A DNA stretch of 9,371 bases from Bacteroidales bacterium (GCA_004557185.1 SFEP01000077.1:1-9371); one strand, 5' to 3'; shown: positions 1 to 6,746, counted from the stretch's first letter. Program-made: numbers and translations. Notes: generated by a model from the sequence alone, not told the origin.

Positions 1-354
1 AAAGCGATTGTTTTCATTCAAATTAAACATGGCGTTTTTTGACTGCAAAGTTCACAAGCAAAAACGTCATGTAAAAGTCGGCTTGTTTCGGATGGTTACT
101 TTCAGCCTGCGTCCGTGCGAAATATTGCCCACAAATGTTTCCTGAACACCAATAAAAAGGAAACCTCCTTGCCGGTGTTCGCCTTACCTTATCTGTATGG
201 CGAAAACCTGCAAGGAGGTTGGGGGATGTTATCCGTGATAAGCAGTTTATGCAGCGATAATCAGTGGCTCCATAAGCACTTAGCACGAATCACTCATAAA
301 GTTTACATTTGGATTCCGGCCGCTCGCTGAAGTCGCGATGCTCCGTGGGACTCT
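1..354. other. Gene-free stretch left of rpoD
   Basis: No convincing protein gene is seen. Short frames exist on both strands (a 38-codon plus-strand frame at 29-145 and an 87-codon minus-strand frame at 23-286), but neither has a recognisable domain or a nearby TAnnTTTG box, and the minus frame runs across the big hairpin. Besides that hairpin there are smaller inverted repeats: 137-142 with 159-164, 144-150 with 174-180, and 229-233 with 237-241. A perfect TAnnTTTG match occurs on the plus strand at 304-311 and would point into the 3' end of rpoD; it may be chance. No tRNA, tmRNA, SRP RNA or RNase P RNA core motif was recognised. Confidence 0.5.
162..220 (-). terminator. Long imperfect hairpin with following T-tract, likely rpoD terminator
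   Basis: Positions 162-172 and 210-220 are perfect 11-bp inverted repeats. Pairing continues inward as 174-176 with 206-208, 178-183 with 199-204, and 185-187 with 195-197, each step separated by a single 1x1 mismatch, leaving a 7-nt loop (188-194). This gives 23 base pairs in 59 nt. On the minus strand the stem is followed directly by a T-rich stretch (complement of 151-163, TTTCCTTTTTATT), as in an intrinsic terminator; nothing comparable follows on the plus strand. It lies about 135 nt beyond the rpoD stop, so the natural reading is the end of the leftward rpoD transcript. The stem is unusually long for a terminator, so a structured small RNA is an alternative. Confidence 0.55.
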
Positions 355-1215
355 TTAGCCTAAGTATTTCGTGAGAATGGAGATGTTGTCGGCCTCACGC
401 AGACGGCGCAGGGCACGCTCTTTGATTTGGCGCACACGTTCACGTGTCAGACTGAGTTTGTTGGCTACTTCCTCCGCCGTCATTTCGTTGCGGCCAATGC
501 CGAAGAGCATCTTCAGCACTTGGCGTTCGCGTTCGGAGAGGGTGGCCAGGGCGGCTTCGAGGTCGGATGAGAGCGACTCCTTCTCCATAAGGTTGTCGGT
601 GCCAGGGGCGGAGTCGTCGGTCATGATGTCGATGAGGCAGTTGCTGTCGTCGTCCTGGAAGGGCGCGTCCACGCTCACCTTTTTGCCATTCGTGCCCAGT
701 GCTTCCTGCACTTTGCTCACGTCGGTATCGAGGATTTCGGCCAGTTCGCCTACTGAGGGGCGGCGTTCGTACTCCTGCTCGAAGTTGACGATGGCCTTGG
801 TCAGTTTGCTCTGGAAACCTACCTGGTTGAGCGGCATGCGCACAATGCGGCTCTGCTCGGAGATGGCCTGCAGAATGCTCTGGCGAATCCACCACACGGC
901 GTAGGAGATGAATTTGAAGCCACGCGTTTCGTCGAACTTCTGCGCAGCCTTTATCAGTCCCAGGTTACCTTCGTCAATCAGGTCGTTCAGTGCGAGACCC
1001 TGGTTTTGGTATTGCTTGGCCACGCTGACAACAAAGCGGAGGTTGGCTCGTGTGAGGCGTTCGAGGGCTTCCTGGTCGCCTTTGTGTATGCGCTGGGCGA
1101 GTTCCACTTCCTCATCGGTGGATATGAGTTCTTCACGTCCTATCTCCACCAGATATTTGTCCAACGCTGCGCTCGAGCGGTTGGTAATGCTTTTGTTAAT
1201 CTTTAGTTGTCGCAT
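355..1215 (-). CDS. rpoD: RNA polymerase primary sigma factor RpoD (sigma-70 family)
   Basis: This is the housekeeping sigma subunit that directs RNA polymerase to promoters in the cytoplasm. The 286-residue protein shows sigma region 1.2 (about 16-50), region 2 (about 53-128) with the core-binding and -10 recognition stretch around RGFKFISYAVWWIRQ (98-112), region 3 (about 130-205) and region 4 (about 222-275). The region 4 helix-turn-helix contains LSLTRERVRQIKERALRRLR (254-273). It lacks the long acidic region 1.1 and non-conserved insert of proteobacterial RpoD, as is normal for Bacteroidetes, whose primary sigma factors have about 286 residues and recognise TTTG/TAnnTTTG promoters. The start at 1213-1215 gives the usual N-terminus MRQLKINKSITNRSS. 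It is transcribed separately from glsB, 106 bp upstream, with its own -7 box in that gap. Confidence 0.97.
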   Translation of the reverse strand: MRQLKINKSITNRSSAALDKYLVEIGREELISTDEEVELAQRIHKGDQEALERLTRANLRFVVSVAKQYQNQGLALNDLIDEGNLGLIKAAQKFDETRGFKFISYAVWWIRQSILQAISEQSRIVRMPLNQVGFQSKLTKAIVNFEQEYERRPSVGELAEILDTDVSKVQEALGTNGKKVSVDAPFQDDDSNCLIDIMTDDSAPGTDNLMEKESLSSDLEAALATLSERERQVLKMLFGIGRNEMTAEEVANKLSLTRERVRQIKERALRRLREADNISILTKYLG

Positions 1216-1248
1216 AACTTCTTATCGTACACTCTTCGTAATGAGGTG

Positions 1249-1256
1249 CAAAAATA
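1249..1256 (-). promoter_or_regulatory. Bacteroidetes -7 box for rpoD
   Basis: The complement reads TATTTTTG, a perfect match to TAnnTTTG, 33 bp upstream of the rpoD start codon. No clear TTTG -33 element is visible at the expected distance (around 1276-1280 the complement has GTAAATG), so the -33 half is weak or absent. Transcription would begin roughly at 1242, giving a leader of under 30 nt. Confidence 0.6.
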
Positions 1257-1321
1257 AGAATTTCTGCCCACATTTACCACCTAAGTGCGCATAGAAATGC
1301 TTTGCAGTATGTTTCGAGACT

Positions 1322-2296
1322 TTATGCCTGCTTATAGAATTGCTTGATGAGGCTGCCGGCAGCGTCGTGTTCCTGCATGTAGCTGTCGATGTGGCGCATG
1401 CGTTTTTGCTCCAGTATTTCGTCGATGGCGATGAGGATGCCTGTTTCCTCTACATCGCCGAACTCGTGGTTAACGGCTGTGCCGAACATGCGCATGGTGG
1501 GGCTGAGTCCCATGTAGGCATTCACGAGGGGCGGGATGTTGAAGCCCAGGTTGCGCACTTTGGTGTTGAGCGTGCGATAGTCGGCCTTGAAGTCATCGTC
1601 TACGAAGAGTGCTTCGAGCTGTTCGCGTGGGGTGTCGGGCAGCAGGGGGGTGATGGGGGTGACGAGGTGGTCGGCGTCGCCGAAGTGCTTGTGCAGGAAG
1701 TAGAGTATCATGTCGCGCGCCTCGCGGTTGAACGAGGGGTACATGGTCATTTTGCCAAAGAAATACTGCAGGTTGGGAATGACTACGGTGAGGGCGCCGA
1801 GGCCGTCCCACAGGTTGTCGAGGGCGAAGAGGCCCTTGGTCAGTGCCCGCGTGCTTTGGTATTCAAGGGTGACGAAGGAGCGTCCAAGTTCCACGGTTCG
1901 GGGCAGGTAGTCCTTGATGAATTTTTCGGAGAAATGGAACATGTGCCCTGTGGCCAAATGGGGTTGGCCGTCGGCGTGGAACTGCATTTCGCAGCCGGGC
2001 AGAAAGCGGTAGCCTCCCAGAATGAGTTCCTCTTCGGGGTCCCACACGATGAGCTGGTAATAAGGGTGTTCGCATGTGTCGAACTCGTCCCAGTCGAGGC
2101 TCTGGCCCGTGCCGCCGCCAGCCGCGCGGAAGGCAATTTCGCGCAGCCGGCCTATTTCGCGCATCACGTTGGGGGCTTGCTGGTAGGTGATGATATAGAT
2201 TTCGTTGCCGGCCTTGTTGGTGGAGCGCAGGCGGCGTTCGGGAGTGAGTTCAGCCTTGAGCAGTTCCTTGCTTACGGGAGGTATGATGGCTTGCAT
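1322..2296 (-). CDS. glsB: Glycine N-acyltransferase GlsB (GNAT/hemolysin-type acyltransferase)
   Basis: GlsB transfers a 3-hydroxy fatty acyl group to the amino group of glycine, the first step in glycine lipid (including flavolipin-type) synthesis shown in Bacteroides thetaiotaomicron; it resembles OlsB of ornithine lipid synthesis. The 324-residue protein is of the GNAT-related 'hemolysin' acyltransferase type. Visible landmarks are LREIAFRAAGGGTG (51-64), LILGGYRF (91-98), the acyl-transfer motif ELGRSFV (136-142), and a C-terminal region rich in acidic and aromatic residues. There is no signal peptide or transmembrane helix, so it should act in the cytoplasm or at the inner membrane face. 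It starts 10 bp after the glsA stop, implying co-transcription and probably coupled translation. The alternative would be a different amino acid as substrate; the pairing with glsA and the taxon favour glycine. Confidence 0.88.
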   Translation of the reverse strand: MQAIIPPVSKELLKAELTPERRLRSTNKAGNEIYIITYQQAPNVMREIGRLREIAFRAAGGGTGQSLDWDEFDTCEHPYYQLIVWDPEEELILGGYRFLPGCEMQFHADGQPHLATGHMFHFSEKFIKDYLPRTVELGRSFVTLEYQSTRALTKGLFALDNLWDGLGALTVVIPNLQYFFGKMTMYPSFNREARDMILYFLHKHFGDADHLVTPITPLLPDTPREQLEALFVDDDFKADYRTLNTKVRNLGFNIPPLVNAYMGLSPTMRMFGTAVNHEFGDVEETGILIAIDEILEQKRMRHIDSYMQEHDAAGSLIKQFYKQA

Positions 2297-2306
2297 GGCA
2301 GTAGAG

Positions 2307-3146
2307 TTAGCGTGTGTGGGGAATGGCGTAGACGGCTTGCTGCACCCAGGTGGCCCACTCGGAGGGGCGGCGTGAGGCGTCGAACGTTTGCCAGGGTATG
2401 GGGCGGCCTATGTAGACGTGGAAGGTGTCGCCGCGGTGCTTGAACATTTCGTCGGAGAGGTAGAGCATGGCGATGTTGAACTTCAGGCCGAGCCTTTTGC
2501 CGATGTTGGCCAGGCGGTAGAACTTGTCGGAGTTGCGTCCGTCGAAGTAGATGGGCACCACGTCGCGGTGGGTCTCAATGCTCTTGGTGATGAAGGTCTT
2601 GTTCCACGGCAGGTCGCGAATGACGCCCTGCTGGCGGCGGGAGCAGAGGCCGGCGGGGAACATGATGATGTGGTCGGGGCTCTGAAAGGCTGCCTCCACC
2701 ATGCGCGGAAAGTCGCGGCTCTGCTTACCCGTCTTGTTGATGGGTACGCACAGCGGCGCAAGGCCCGGCAGGTTCATGAGCAGGTCGTTCACAAGGTACT
2801 TGATTTTTCCGTCGTAGTGCTCGCCCAAGATGCGGCCGATGGCAATGCCGTCGGGGCCGCCCAGCGGGTGGTTGCTCACAAAGGTGCAGCGCTGTCCGTC
2901 GGTGCAGGCGGGCAGGTTGTCAAGACCGTGCACTTCTATTTTAATGTCCAATTCCACAAGGGCTTCGCGCAACCAGGGCACGCCCTTCATGGAGCCCACG
3001 CGTCGCAGAAAGGTGTTGAGTTCGTCCTGGTGTACGATGCGTTTGAGCCAGTTGCGCACAAAACCGGGAATGTAACGAGCCTTGCTGCCGGCTTTGGAGC
3101 GCAACACTGCGTCGATGTCAAGTTGTAGCGTGGGTTGGGGCGTCAT
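2307..3146 (-). CDS. glsA: Glycine lipid O-acyltransferase GlsA (PlsC-like)
   Basis: GlsA adds a second fatty acyl chain to the hydroxyl of the N-acyl-glycine made by GlsB, yielding the diacyl glycine lipid; it belongs to the PlsC/LPLAT acyltransferases. In the 279-residue form the catalytic block is VSNHPLGGPDG (90-100) with His93 and Asp99, and the acyl-acceptor block is MFPAGLCSRR (162-171). The His-Asp spacing is HX5D rather than HX4D. A basic, moderately hydrophobic face near 25-40 may help membrane association, but no clear transmembrane helix is seen. I chose the ATG at 3144-3146. An in-frame ATG at 3213-3215 would add 23 residues rich in His, Pro and Ala that look non-coding, and it lies inside a leader hairpin. 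It is the first gene of the glsA-glsB unit, with a -7 box upstream at 3266-3273. Confidence 0.88.
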   Translation of the reverse strand: MTPQPTLQLDIDAVLRSKAGSKARYIPGFVRNWLKRIVHQDELNTFLRRVGSMKGVPWLREALVELDIKIEVHGLDNLPACTDGQRCTFVSNHPLGGPDGIAIGRILGEHYDGKIKYLVNDLLMNLPGLAPLCVPINKTGKQSRDFPRMVEAAFQSPDHIIMFPAGLCSRRQQGVIRDLPWNKTFITKSIETHRDVVPIYFDGRNSDKFYRLANIGKRLGLKFNIAMLYLSDEMFKHRGDTFHVYIGRPIPWQTFDASRRPSEWATWVQQAVYAIPHTR

Positions 3147-3193
3147 AGCGCGTGGCTTGAGGTGTTGTGTGTGTGGCGGCGAGGCGGGGTGGG

Positions 3194-3219
3194 CTGCATG
3201 CGTAGCGCAGTGCATGCAG
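3194..3219 (-). repeat. 8-bp inverted repeat in the glsA leader
   Basis: CTGCATGC (3194-3201) and GCATGCAG (3212-3219) are perfect complements separated by 10 nt. It lies between the predicted glsA -7 box and the chosen start codon, so it would form a hairpin in the 5' leader of the glsA-glsB mRNA. Whether it regulates, or serves as an operator in DNA, cannot be told from sequence. It overlaps the rejected upstream ATG of glsA. Confidence 0.4.
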
Positions 3220-3265
3220 GCCGCTGTGTGGGTGTGCAGCCTCGCTGTGCTTTTTTAACGTAGGG

Positions 3266-3273
3266 CAAAAGTA
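3266..3273 (-). promoter_or_regulatory. Bacteroidetes -7 box for glsA-glsB
   Basis: The complement reads TACTTTTG, a perfect TAnnTTTG match. It would start leftward transcription near 3260, giving a leader of about 115 nt before the glsA start at 3146. No good TTTG -33 element is visible at 19-21 bp distance. Confidence 0.6.
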
Positions 3274-3315
3274 CGAATTATTTCTCGCTATCGTGTAGCC
3301 ATGTAAAAGTTTTCA

Positions 3316-3323
3316 TATTTTTG
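3316..3323 (+). promoter_or_regulatory. Bacteroidetes -7 box for the AraC-type regulator
   Basis: The plus strand reads TATTTTTG, a perfect TAnnTTTG match, pointing right. It is back-to-back with the glsA box, 42 bp between the two. A start near 3330 would give a leader of about 78 nt to the GTG at 3408 or about 130 nt to the ATG at 3459. No clear -33 TTTG is visible. Confidence 0.6.
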
Positions 3324-3407
3324 CAATACGCTATTGGCAGGCCAGCCCGCTCACAGCCTTGTGTCGAGCGGCTCTGTGCTGCCCTCTTTCCCTGCATTTC
3401 CCCACAC

Positions 3408-4514
3408 GTGTACACCTTACTTTTAGTCACTACCGAGTTTGCGGCCACGGCGCACCTCATGATGTCGCTCGTGCTCTTCAACTTTGCCCGCCGCAGCGTG
3501 CAGTACCTTTCGCAAGCATGGATTATGCTGCTCATCTGCATCATGTACTGCTTTGCACTGTTCTTCATCACCACCCACTCGTGCATTCCGCCCCTCGGCA
3601 TGCTGCACCCTGTGCTGCTGCTCTACCTTGTGGCCACGGCCTACCTGCTGAGCATCTATCCGCTGGGGCTATGTATGCCGGGCTACCTGCAGTGGGGACG
3701 CATGCTGGGCTATGCCACGCCGGCCTTCATACTGATTTTCATTTACCTCATTGGGCTCATGGCCGACAGCAACATGGCGCACGTCTATACGGCCGACGAC
3801 ATTGGGCACTACTTCCTCTCGGGCGACGTGCTGCTGCGTTTTGCCGCCCTCTCGCTCTCGGGCTATTACATAGTTAACATCTTCCGCCTGCCGCACCGAT
3901 TGGTACGCCACATGCAGTTGCCCAGCGACCTGCTGGCCTACGGTAGTGCGCTCGGCATGGTGAGCCTCCTGTTTGTGGCCCTCACGTTGGAGTTCAACTT
4001 GATTATGGCTTCGGTCTATCTGCTGCTGCAAACGGTGGTCAACCTCTTCCTCTTTTTCCGCATCATGCGTCCTTTCCTCGACGGCATGCGCTATCCCACC
4101 TTCCGCATGGTTGACAGGCCGCCTACGCAGGAGGAAATTACGGTGTCGGAGGTGGAGGACTTCAACGAGGCCAACCTGCACCGCTTCGAGATGCTGGAGT
4201 ACATCATGCAGCACGACAAGCCTTATGTGGACGCTGCCTTTAACCGCGAACGCCTGTGCCGCCTGGCTGGATTTAACCGCCACGTGGTGCTGCAAACGCT
4301 CCGTTCGCAGGGCTACAACGACATTCACGAATACATCTCGCGCTACCGTGTGGCCGAGTTGCGCCGCCTGATTGAGGCTGGCGAGGTGAACGAACTCAAG
4401 AAAACGGCGATGGTGGGCTTCAAAACGCCGAAGACGGCCATCCTGTGTTTTGAAAAATACGAAGGCAAGGACCTCAATGCCCTGCTCCGCCAGCACACGT
4501 TGCCCATGGCTTGA
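3408..4514 (+). CDS. Membrane-anchored AraC-type transcriptional regulator
   Basis: The protein combines an integral membrane N-terminal part with a C-terminal AraC-like DNA-binding tail, a layout common among Bacteroidetes regulators. From GTG 3408 it has 368 residues; from ATG 3459, 351 residues. I prefer the GTG because the stretch it adds, LLLVTTEFAATAHLMMSLVL, completes a first membrane helix, giving about seven. Numbered from ATG 3459, other helices lie near 22-38, 50-67, 86-101, 127-142, 162-178 and 182-202. The tail starts near 225. A first HTH-like unit covers DAAFNRERLCRLAGFNRHVV (258-277), then YISRYRVAELRRLIEAG (292-308), then a second unit ending FKTPKTAILCFEKYEG (321-336). That last part keeps the AraC register, but the usual Ser-x-x-x-Phe-x-x-x-Phe-lys pattern is altered. 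The signal is unknown. It is divergent from glsA, so those genes are natural candidate targets. Confidence 0.8.
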   Translation: MYTLLLVTTEFAATAHLMMSLVLFNFARRSVQYLSQAWIMLLICIMYCFALFFITTHSCIPPLGMLHPVLLLYLVATAYLLSIYPLGLCMPGYLQWGRMLGYATPAFILIFIYLIGLMADSNMAHVYTADDIGHYFLSGDVLLRFAALSLSGYYIVNIFRLPHRLVRHMQLPSDLLAYGSALGMVSLLFVALTLEFNLIMASVYLLLQTVVNLFLFFRIMRPFLDGMRYPTFRMVDRPPTQEEITVSEVEDFNEANLHRFEMLEYIMQHDKPYVDAAFNRERLCRLAGFNRHVVLQTLRSQGYNDIHEYISRYRVAELRRLIEAGEVNELKKTAMVGFKTPKTAILCFEKYEGKDLNALLRQHTLPMA

Positions 4515-4534
4515 GCCGGCGCCGATGCTTGGGC

Positions 4535-4555
4535 TTTCAAGGATTTTGCTTGAAA
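4535..4555. terminator. Hairpin downstream of the AraC-type regulator
   Basis: TTTCAAG (4535-4541) and CTTGAAA (4549-4555) are perfect inverted repeats around a 7-nt loop, 20 bp after the regulator stop codon. It is A/T-rich and weak alone, but sits just before a stronger repeat in a convergent intergenic region. Confidence 0.35.
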
Positions 4556-4560
4556 TGAAA

Positions 4561-4594
4561 TATCCGCCACACCGTTGCTGCGATGTGGCGGATA
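4561..4594. terminator. Strong 11-bp hairpin between convergent genes, likely bidirectional terminator
   Basis: TATCCGCCACA (4561-4571) and TGTGGCGGATA (4584-4594) are perfect complements around a 12-nt loop. It lies between the stop of the regulator (4514, plus) and the stop of ndh (4766, minus). The flanks are A/T-rich on both sides (AATTGTAAA to the right; the complement of AATGAAA to the left), but neither has a classic uninterrupted T-run, so termination efficiency is uncertain. The remaining sequence up to 4765 shows no convincing gene. Confidence 0.55.
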
Positions 4595-4765
4595 ATTGTA
4601 AATGAAGGTAGGCTTGAAGGCTGTGGCCGTGCAGTTGTTGTTCGTAGTCGTCATCGGCCACGCTGCCTGTGTACTGCTCGGCTTGGTGACGAACCTCTCA
4701 ATCTTCTTGATGGGAAAACTTAATATGAGACACTTGTGTATAGGTGATCTCTGTTTGGTTTCCTT

Positions 4766-6124
4766 TTATGGGTTCTGCCCCTCTTCGTTCAGGTCGTTGC
4801 CCCAGTGCGTGGAGGCCAGGCGCTGTTCGCGTTCTATCACCTCCTTCGCCTTTTTGGCGTAGATAATCATGCGGAGCGACTGCGAGTACGACAGGTAGTT
4901 CCAGAGCCAGTTGAAGAGCACGATGATTTTGTTGCGCACGCCCAGTATGGAGCGCAGGTGCACCACCAGCCACAGCAGCCAGGCCATGAAGCCGCCGAAC
5001 TTCATTTTGCTGAACTCTGCCACGGCGCGGTTGCGGCCCACGGTGGCCATGGTGCCGAGGTTGCGGTAGCGGAAGGGCTTCATCTCCTTGCCCTCGGCCA
5101 GGCGGCGCAGGTTCTTGGCCAGCAAGTTGCCCTGCTGTATGGCCACTTGTGCCAGCTGCGGGTGTCCGCCCTGCCAGTGGGGGTCGCCATCGGGCATGAT
5201 GCACTGGTCGCCAATGCTGAACACGCCGTCGAGTCCCGGCACGCGGTTGAACTCGTCCACCACAATGCGGCGGCCGCGTCCCAAGTGCTTCTCGTCGAGG
5301 TTGCCAATGGGCTGTGCAGCCACACCGCTCACCCAGATGAAGGTGCGTGTGGCAATGCTGCTGCCGTCCTTCAGGTAGACGCAATGGTCGCGGAAGTCGG
5401 TCACCATCTTGTTGAGCAACACGTTCACACCCATGGTGCGCAGATACTGCTCAACCTTGGCGCTCGACTCCTCGCTCATGGCGGCAAGCAGGCGCGGACC
5501 AGCCTCAATCAGGTAAATGTGCATGAGCGATGTGGGCAGGTCGGGATAGTCCTTGGGCAGCACGAAGTTCTTCATCTCCGACAGTGCGCCGGCTATCTCC
5601 ACGCCCGTGGCGCCGCCGCCCACAATCACCACGTTCAGCAGTTCCTGCCGTTCGGTGTCGGTGGCGCAGGTCAGGGCGCGCTCAAAGTTGTCGAGCAGTG
5701 CGTTGCGCAGCCCCATGGCCTCGCTCACGTTCTTCATGGGCATGGCCTCCTCCTCCACGTGCTTGTTGCCGAAGAAGTTGGTCGTAGCACCTGCGGCGAG
5801 CACCAGGTAGTCGTAGCTCACCTTACCGATGGAGGTCTGAATGATTTTGTGTTCGGGGAAGATGCTGCGCACCTGCGCCATGCGGTAGTAGAAGTCCTTG
5901 CGCTTCTGAAAAATCTTGCGGAAGGGGAAGGAAATAGAACTCGGCTCAATGCCGGCCGAGGCTATCTGATAGATGAGCGGTGGAAACTGGTGATAGTTGT
6001 TGCGGTCGACGAGTACGACCTGAAAGTCGCTGTCCCGCAGTTTGTTGGCCAGTTTTAGACCACCGAAGCCGCCGCCCACTATCACCACGCGCTTTTTGCT
6101 TGTATTGGGAATATTAAAACTCAT
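4766..6124 (-). CDS. ndh: Type II NADH:quinone oxidoreductase (NDH-2)
   Basis: A single-subunit flavoprotein that passes electrons from NADH to the quinone pool at the inner membrane without pumping protons. The 452-residue protein has an N-terminal FAD-binding Rossmann motif VVIVGGGFGG (13-22), LAAGATTNFFG (109-119), a second dinucleotide motif for NADH, VVIVGGGATG (165-174), the FAD contact FSIGD (302-306), and the AQxAxQ motif AQVAIQ (325-330) associated with flavin/quinone binding. The C-terminal part (about 380-425), with hydrophobic and amphipathic stretches such as FMAWLLWLVVHL (379-390), fits the membrane anchor. I chose ATG 6122-6124 because the FAD fold begins right after it; a longer in-frame start at 6247 would overlap the preceding gene by over 70 bp with Cys-rich, unlikely sequence. 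No promoter box is visible in the 49-bp gap upstream, so it is probably the last gene of the operon with the transporter pair. Confidence 0.94.
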   Translation of the reverse strand: MSFNIPNTSKKRVVIVGGGFGGLKLANKLRDSDFQVVLVDRNNYHQFPPLIYQIASAGIEPSSISFPFRKIFQKRKDFYYRMAQVRSIFPEHKIIQTSIGKVSYDYLVLAAGATTNFFGNKHVEEEAMPMKNVSEAMGLRNALLDNFERALTCATDTERQELLNVVIVGGGATGVEIAGALSEMKNFVLPKDYPDLPTSLMHIYLIEAGPRLLAAMSEESSAKVEQYLRTMGVNVLLNKMVTDFRDHCVYLKDGSSIATRTFIWVSGVAAQPIGNLDEKHLGRGRRIVVDEFNRVPGLDGVFSIGDQCIMPDGDPHWQGGHPQLAQVAIQQGNLLAKNLRRLAEGKEMKPFRYRNLGTMATVGRNRAVAEFSKMKFGGFMAWLLWLVVHLRSILGVRNKIIVLFNWLWNYLSYSQSLRMIIYAKKAKEVIEREQRLASTHWGNDLNEEGQNP

Positions 6125-6173
6125 AATATATATAAGGAGTAGAAATTCAACAAGTCCGCCGTCCGCCCCGTGC

Positions 6174-6746
6174 TCACAGCAGCAGGCAGCCCGCCACACC
6201 GCACAACAGTAGCATGAAGAGGGGGTTGAAGCGGTAAACCCGCACACCCACCACGGTGGCTAAGAAGAGGAATGCGCTCACGCCCTTGTGCCACGCATCG
6301 GTGGCATCGGCCAGCAGGCCCGCCTCCTTGGCCATGAGCAGTGCGGCAGCCACCACCAGTCCGGGCACCAACGGGCGCAGCAGCGTCATGATGCAGCGCG
6401 TGGTCATGGGGTAGGGGTTGCACTCCGCCCAGCGTACGGCTATGCCCGTCCATGCCAAGGCCGGCAGCGCCAGCGCCAGCGAGCAGAAGGCTGCCGTGGC
6501 CAGCGCGCCACCAAAGCCCAATTGCTGCACTGTGGTGCTGTAGCCCGTGAAAACCGCCATCTGCTGCGCCGTGCTGCCGGGTAGGCAGGCTCCCAGCGTC
6601 ATGAGGTCGGTGCATGCCTCGGGCGAGAGCCAGTGGTGCAGCGTCAGCACCTCGTGCTCAAGCAGGGCCTGCGCCGAAGCGTCGCCGCCCACGCTGAACA
6701 GTCCGATTTGCACGAAGCTCAGAAAGAGGAACAGGTAGAGAAGCAT
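6174..6746 (-). CDS. Chromate-transporter-family (CHR) half-size protein, second of pair
   Basis: A 190-residue, strongly hydrophobic protein of the CHR (ChrA) family in its short, single-domain form. Family landmarks are FLSFVQIGLFSVGGD (8-22), where chromate transporters usually have a phenylalanine-glycine-rich FGGG/FGGP block, then the acidic EHEVLTLHHWLS (30-41) and LGACLPGSTAQQMAVFTGY (51-69), matching the usual Pro-Gly-x-x-x-x-x-x-Phe-x-Gly-Tyr element. Membrane segments lie near 2-18, 80-104, 122-140, 155-170 and 174-190. Short CHR proteins are normally encoded as adjacent pairs that work together with opposite membrane orientation, as with Bacillus subtilis YwrA/YwrB; here the partner ends 32 bp upstream. 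The start at 6744-6746 is chosen because the family domain begins there. Substrate is not proven to be chromate; the diverged signature makes another anion possible. Confidence 0.83.
   Translation of the reverse strand: MLLYLFLFLSFVQIGLFSVGGDASAQALLEHEVLTLHHWLSPEACTDLMTLGACLPGSTAQQMAVFTGYSTTVQQLGFGGALATAAFCSLALALPALAWTGIAVRWAECNPYPMTTRCIMTLLRPLVPGLVVAAALLMAKEAGLLADATDAWHKGVSAFLFLATVVGVRVYRFNPLFMLLLCGVAGCLLL

Noticed and set aside
29..145. 38-codon plus-strand frame starting MAFFDCKVHKQKRH
   Set aside because: Short, unrecognised and without a TAnnTTTG box upstream; could be chance. Worth reconsidering only if conserved.
23..286. 87-codon minus-strand frame left of rpoD
   Set aside because: No domain recognised, many Cys, Arg and His residues scattered without pattern, no promoter box, and it runs through the large hairpin and T-tract.
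304..311. Perfect TAnnTTTG match (TACATTTG) on the plus strand
   Set aside because: It would only drive transcription antisense to rpoD and has no -33 element; an 8-mer with two free positions is expected by chance in A/T-rich sequence.
1340..2443. Long plus-strand open frame of 367 codons
   Set aside because: It is the antisense shadow of glsB and the start of the glsA 3' end; the minus-strand proteins are clearly recognisable.
3321..3407. Extended N-terminus of the AraC-type regulator from TTG 3321
   Set aside because: That start overlaps the predicted -7 box and adds Cys/Pro/Arg-rich residues unlike the family; GTG 3408 or ATG 3459 are better.
4602..4862. Plus-strand frame beginning with a hydrophobic stretch (MKVGLKAVAVQLLFVVVIGH)
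   Set aside because: The hydrophobic run suggested a small membrane protein, but the frame continues into the 3' end of ndh on the opposite strand, has no promoter box and follows a likely terminator.
4805..6058. 417-codon plus-strand frame opposite ndh
   Set aside because: Antisense shadow; the minus strand has all NDH-2 motifs.
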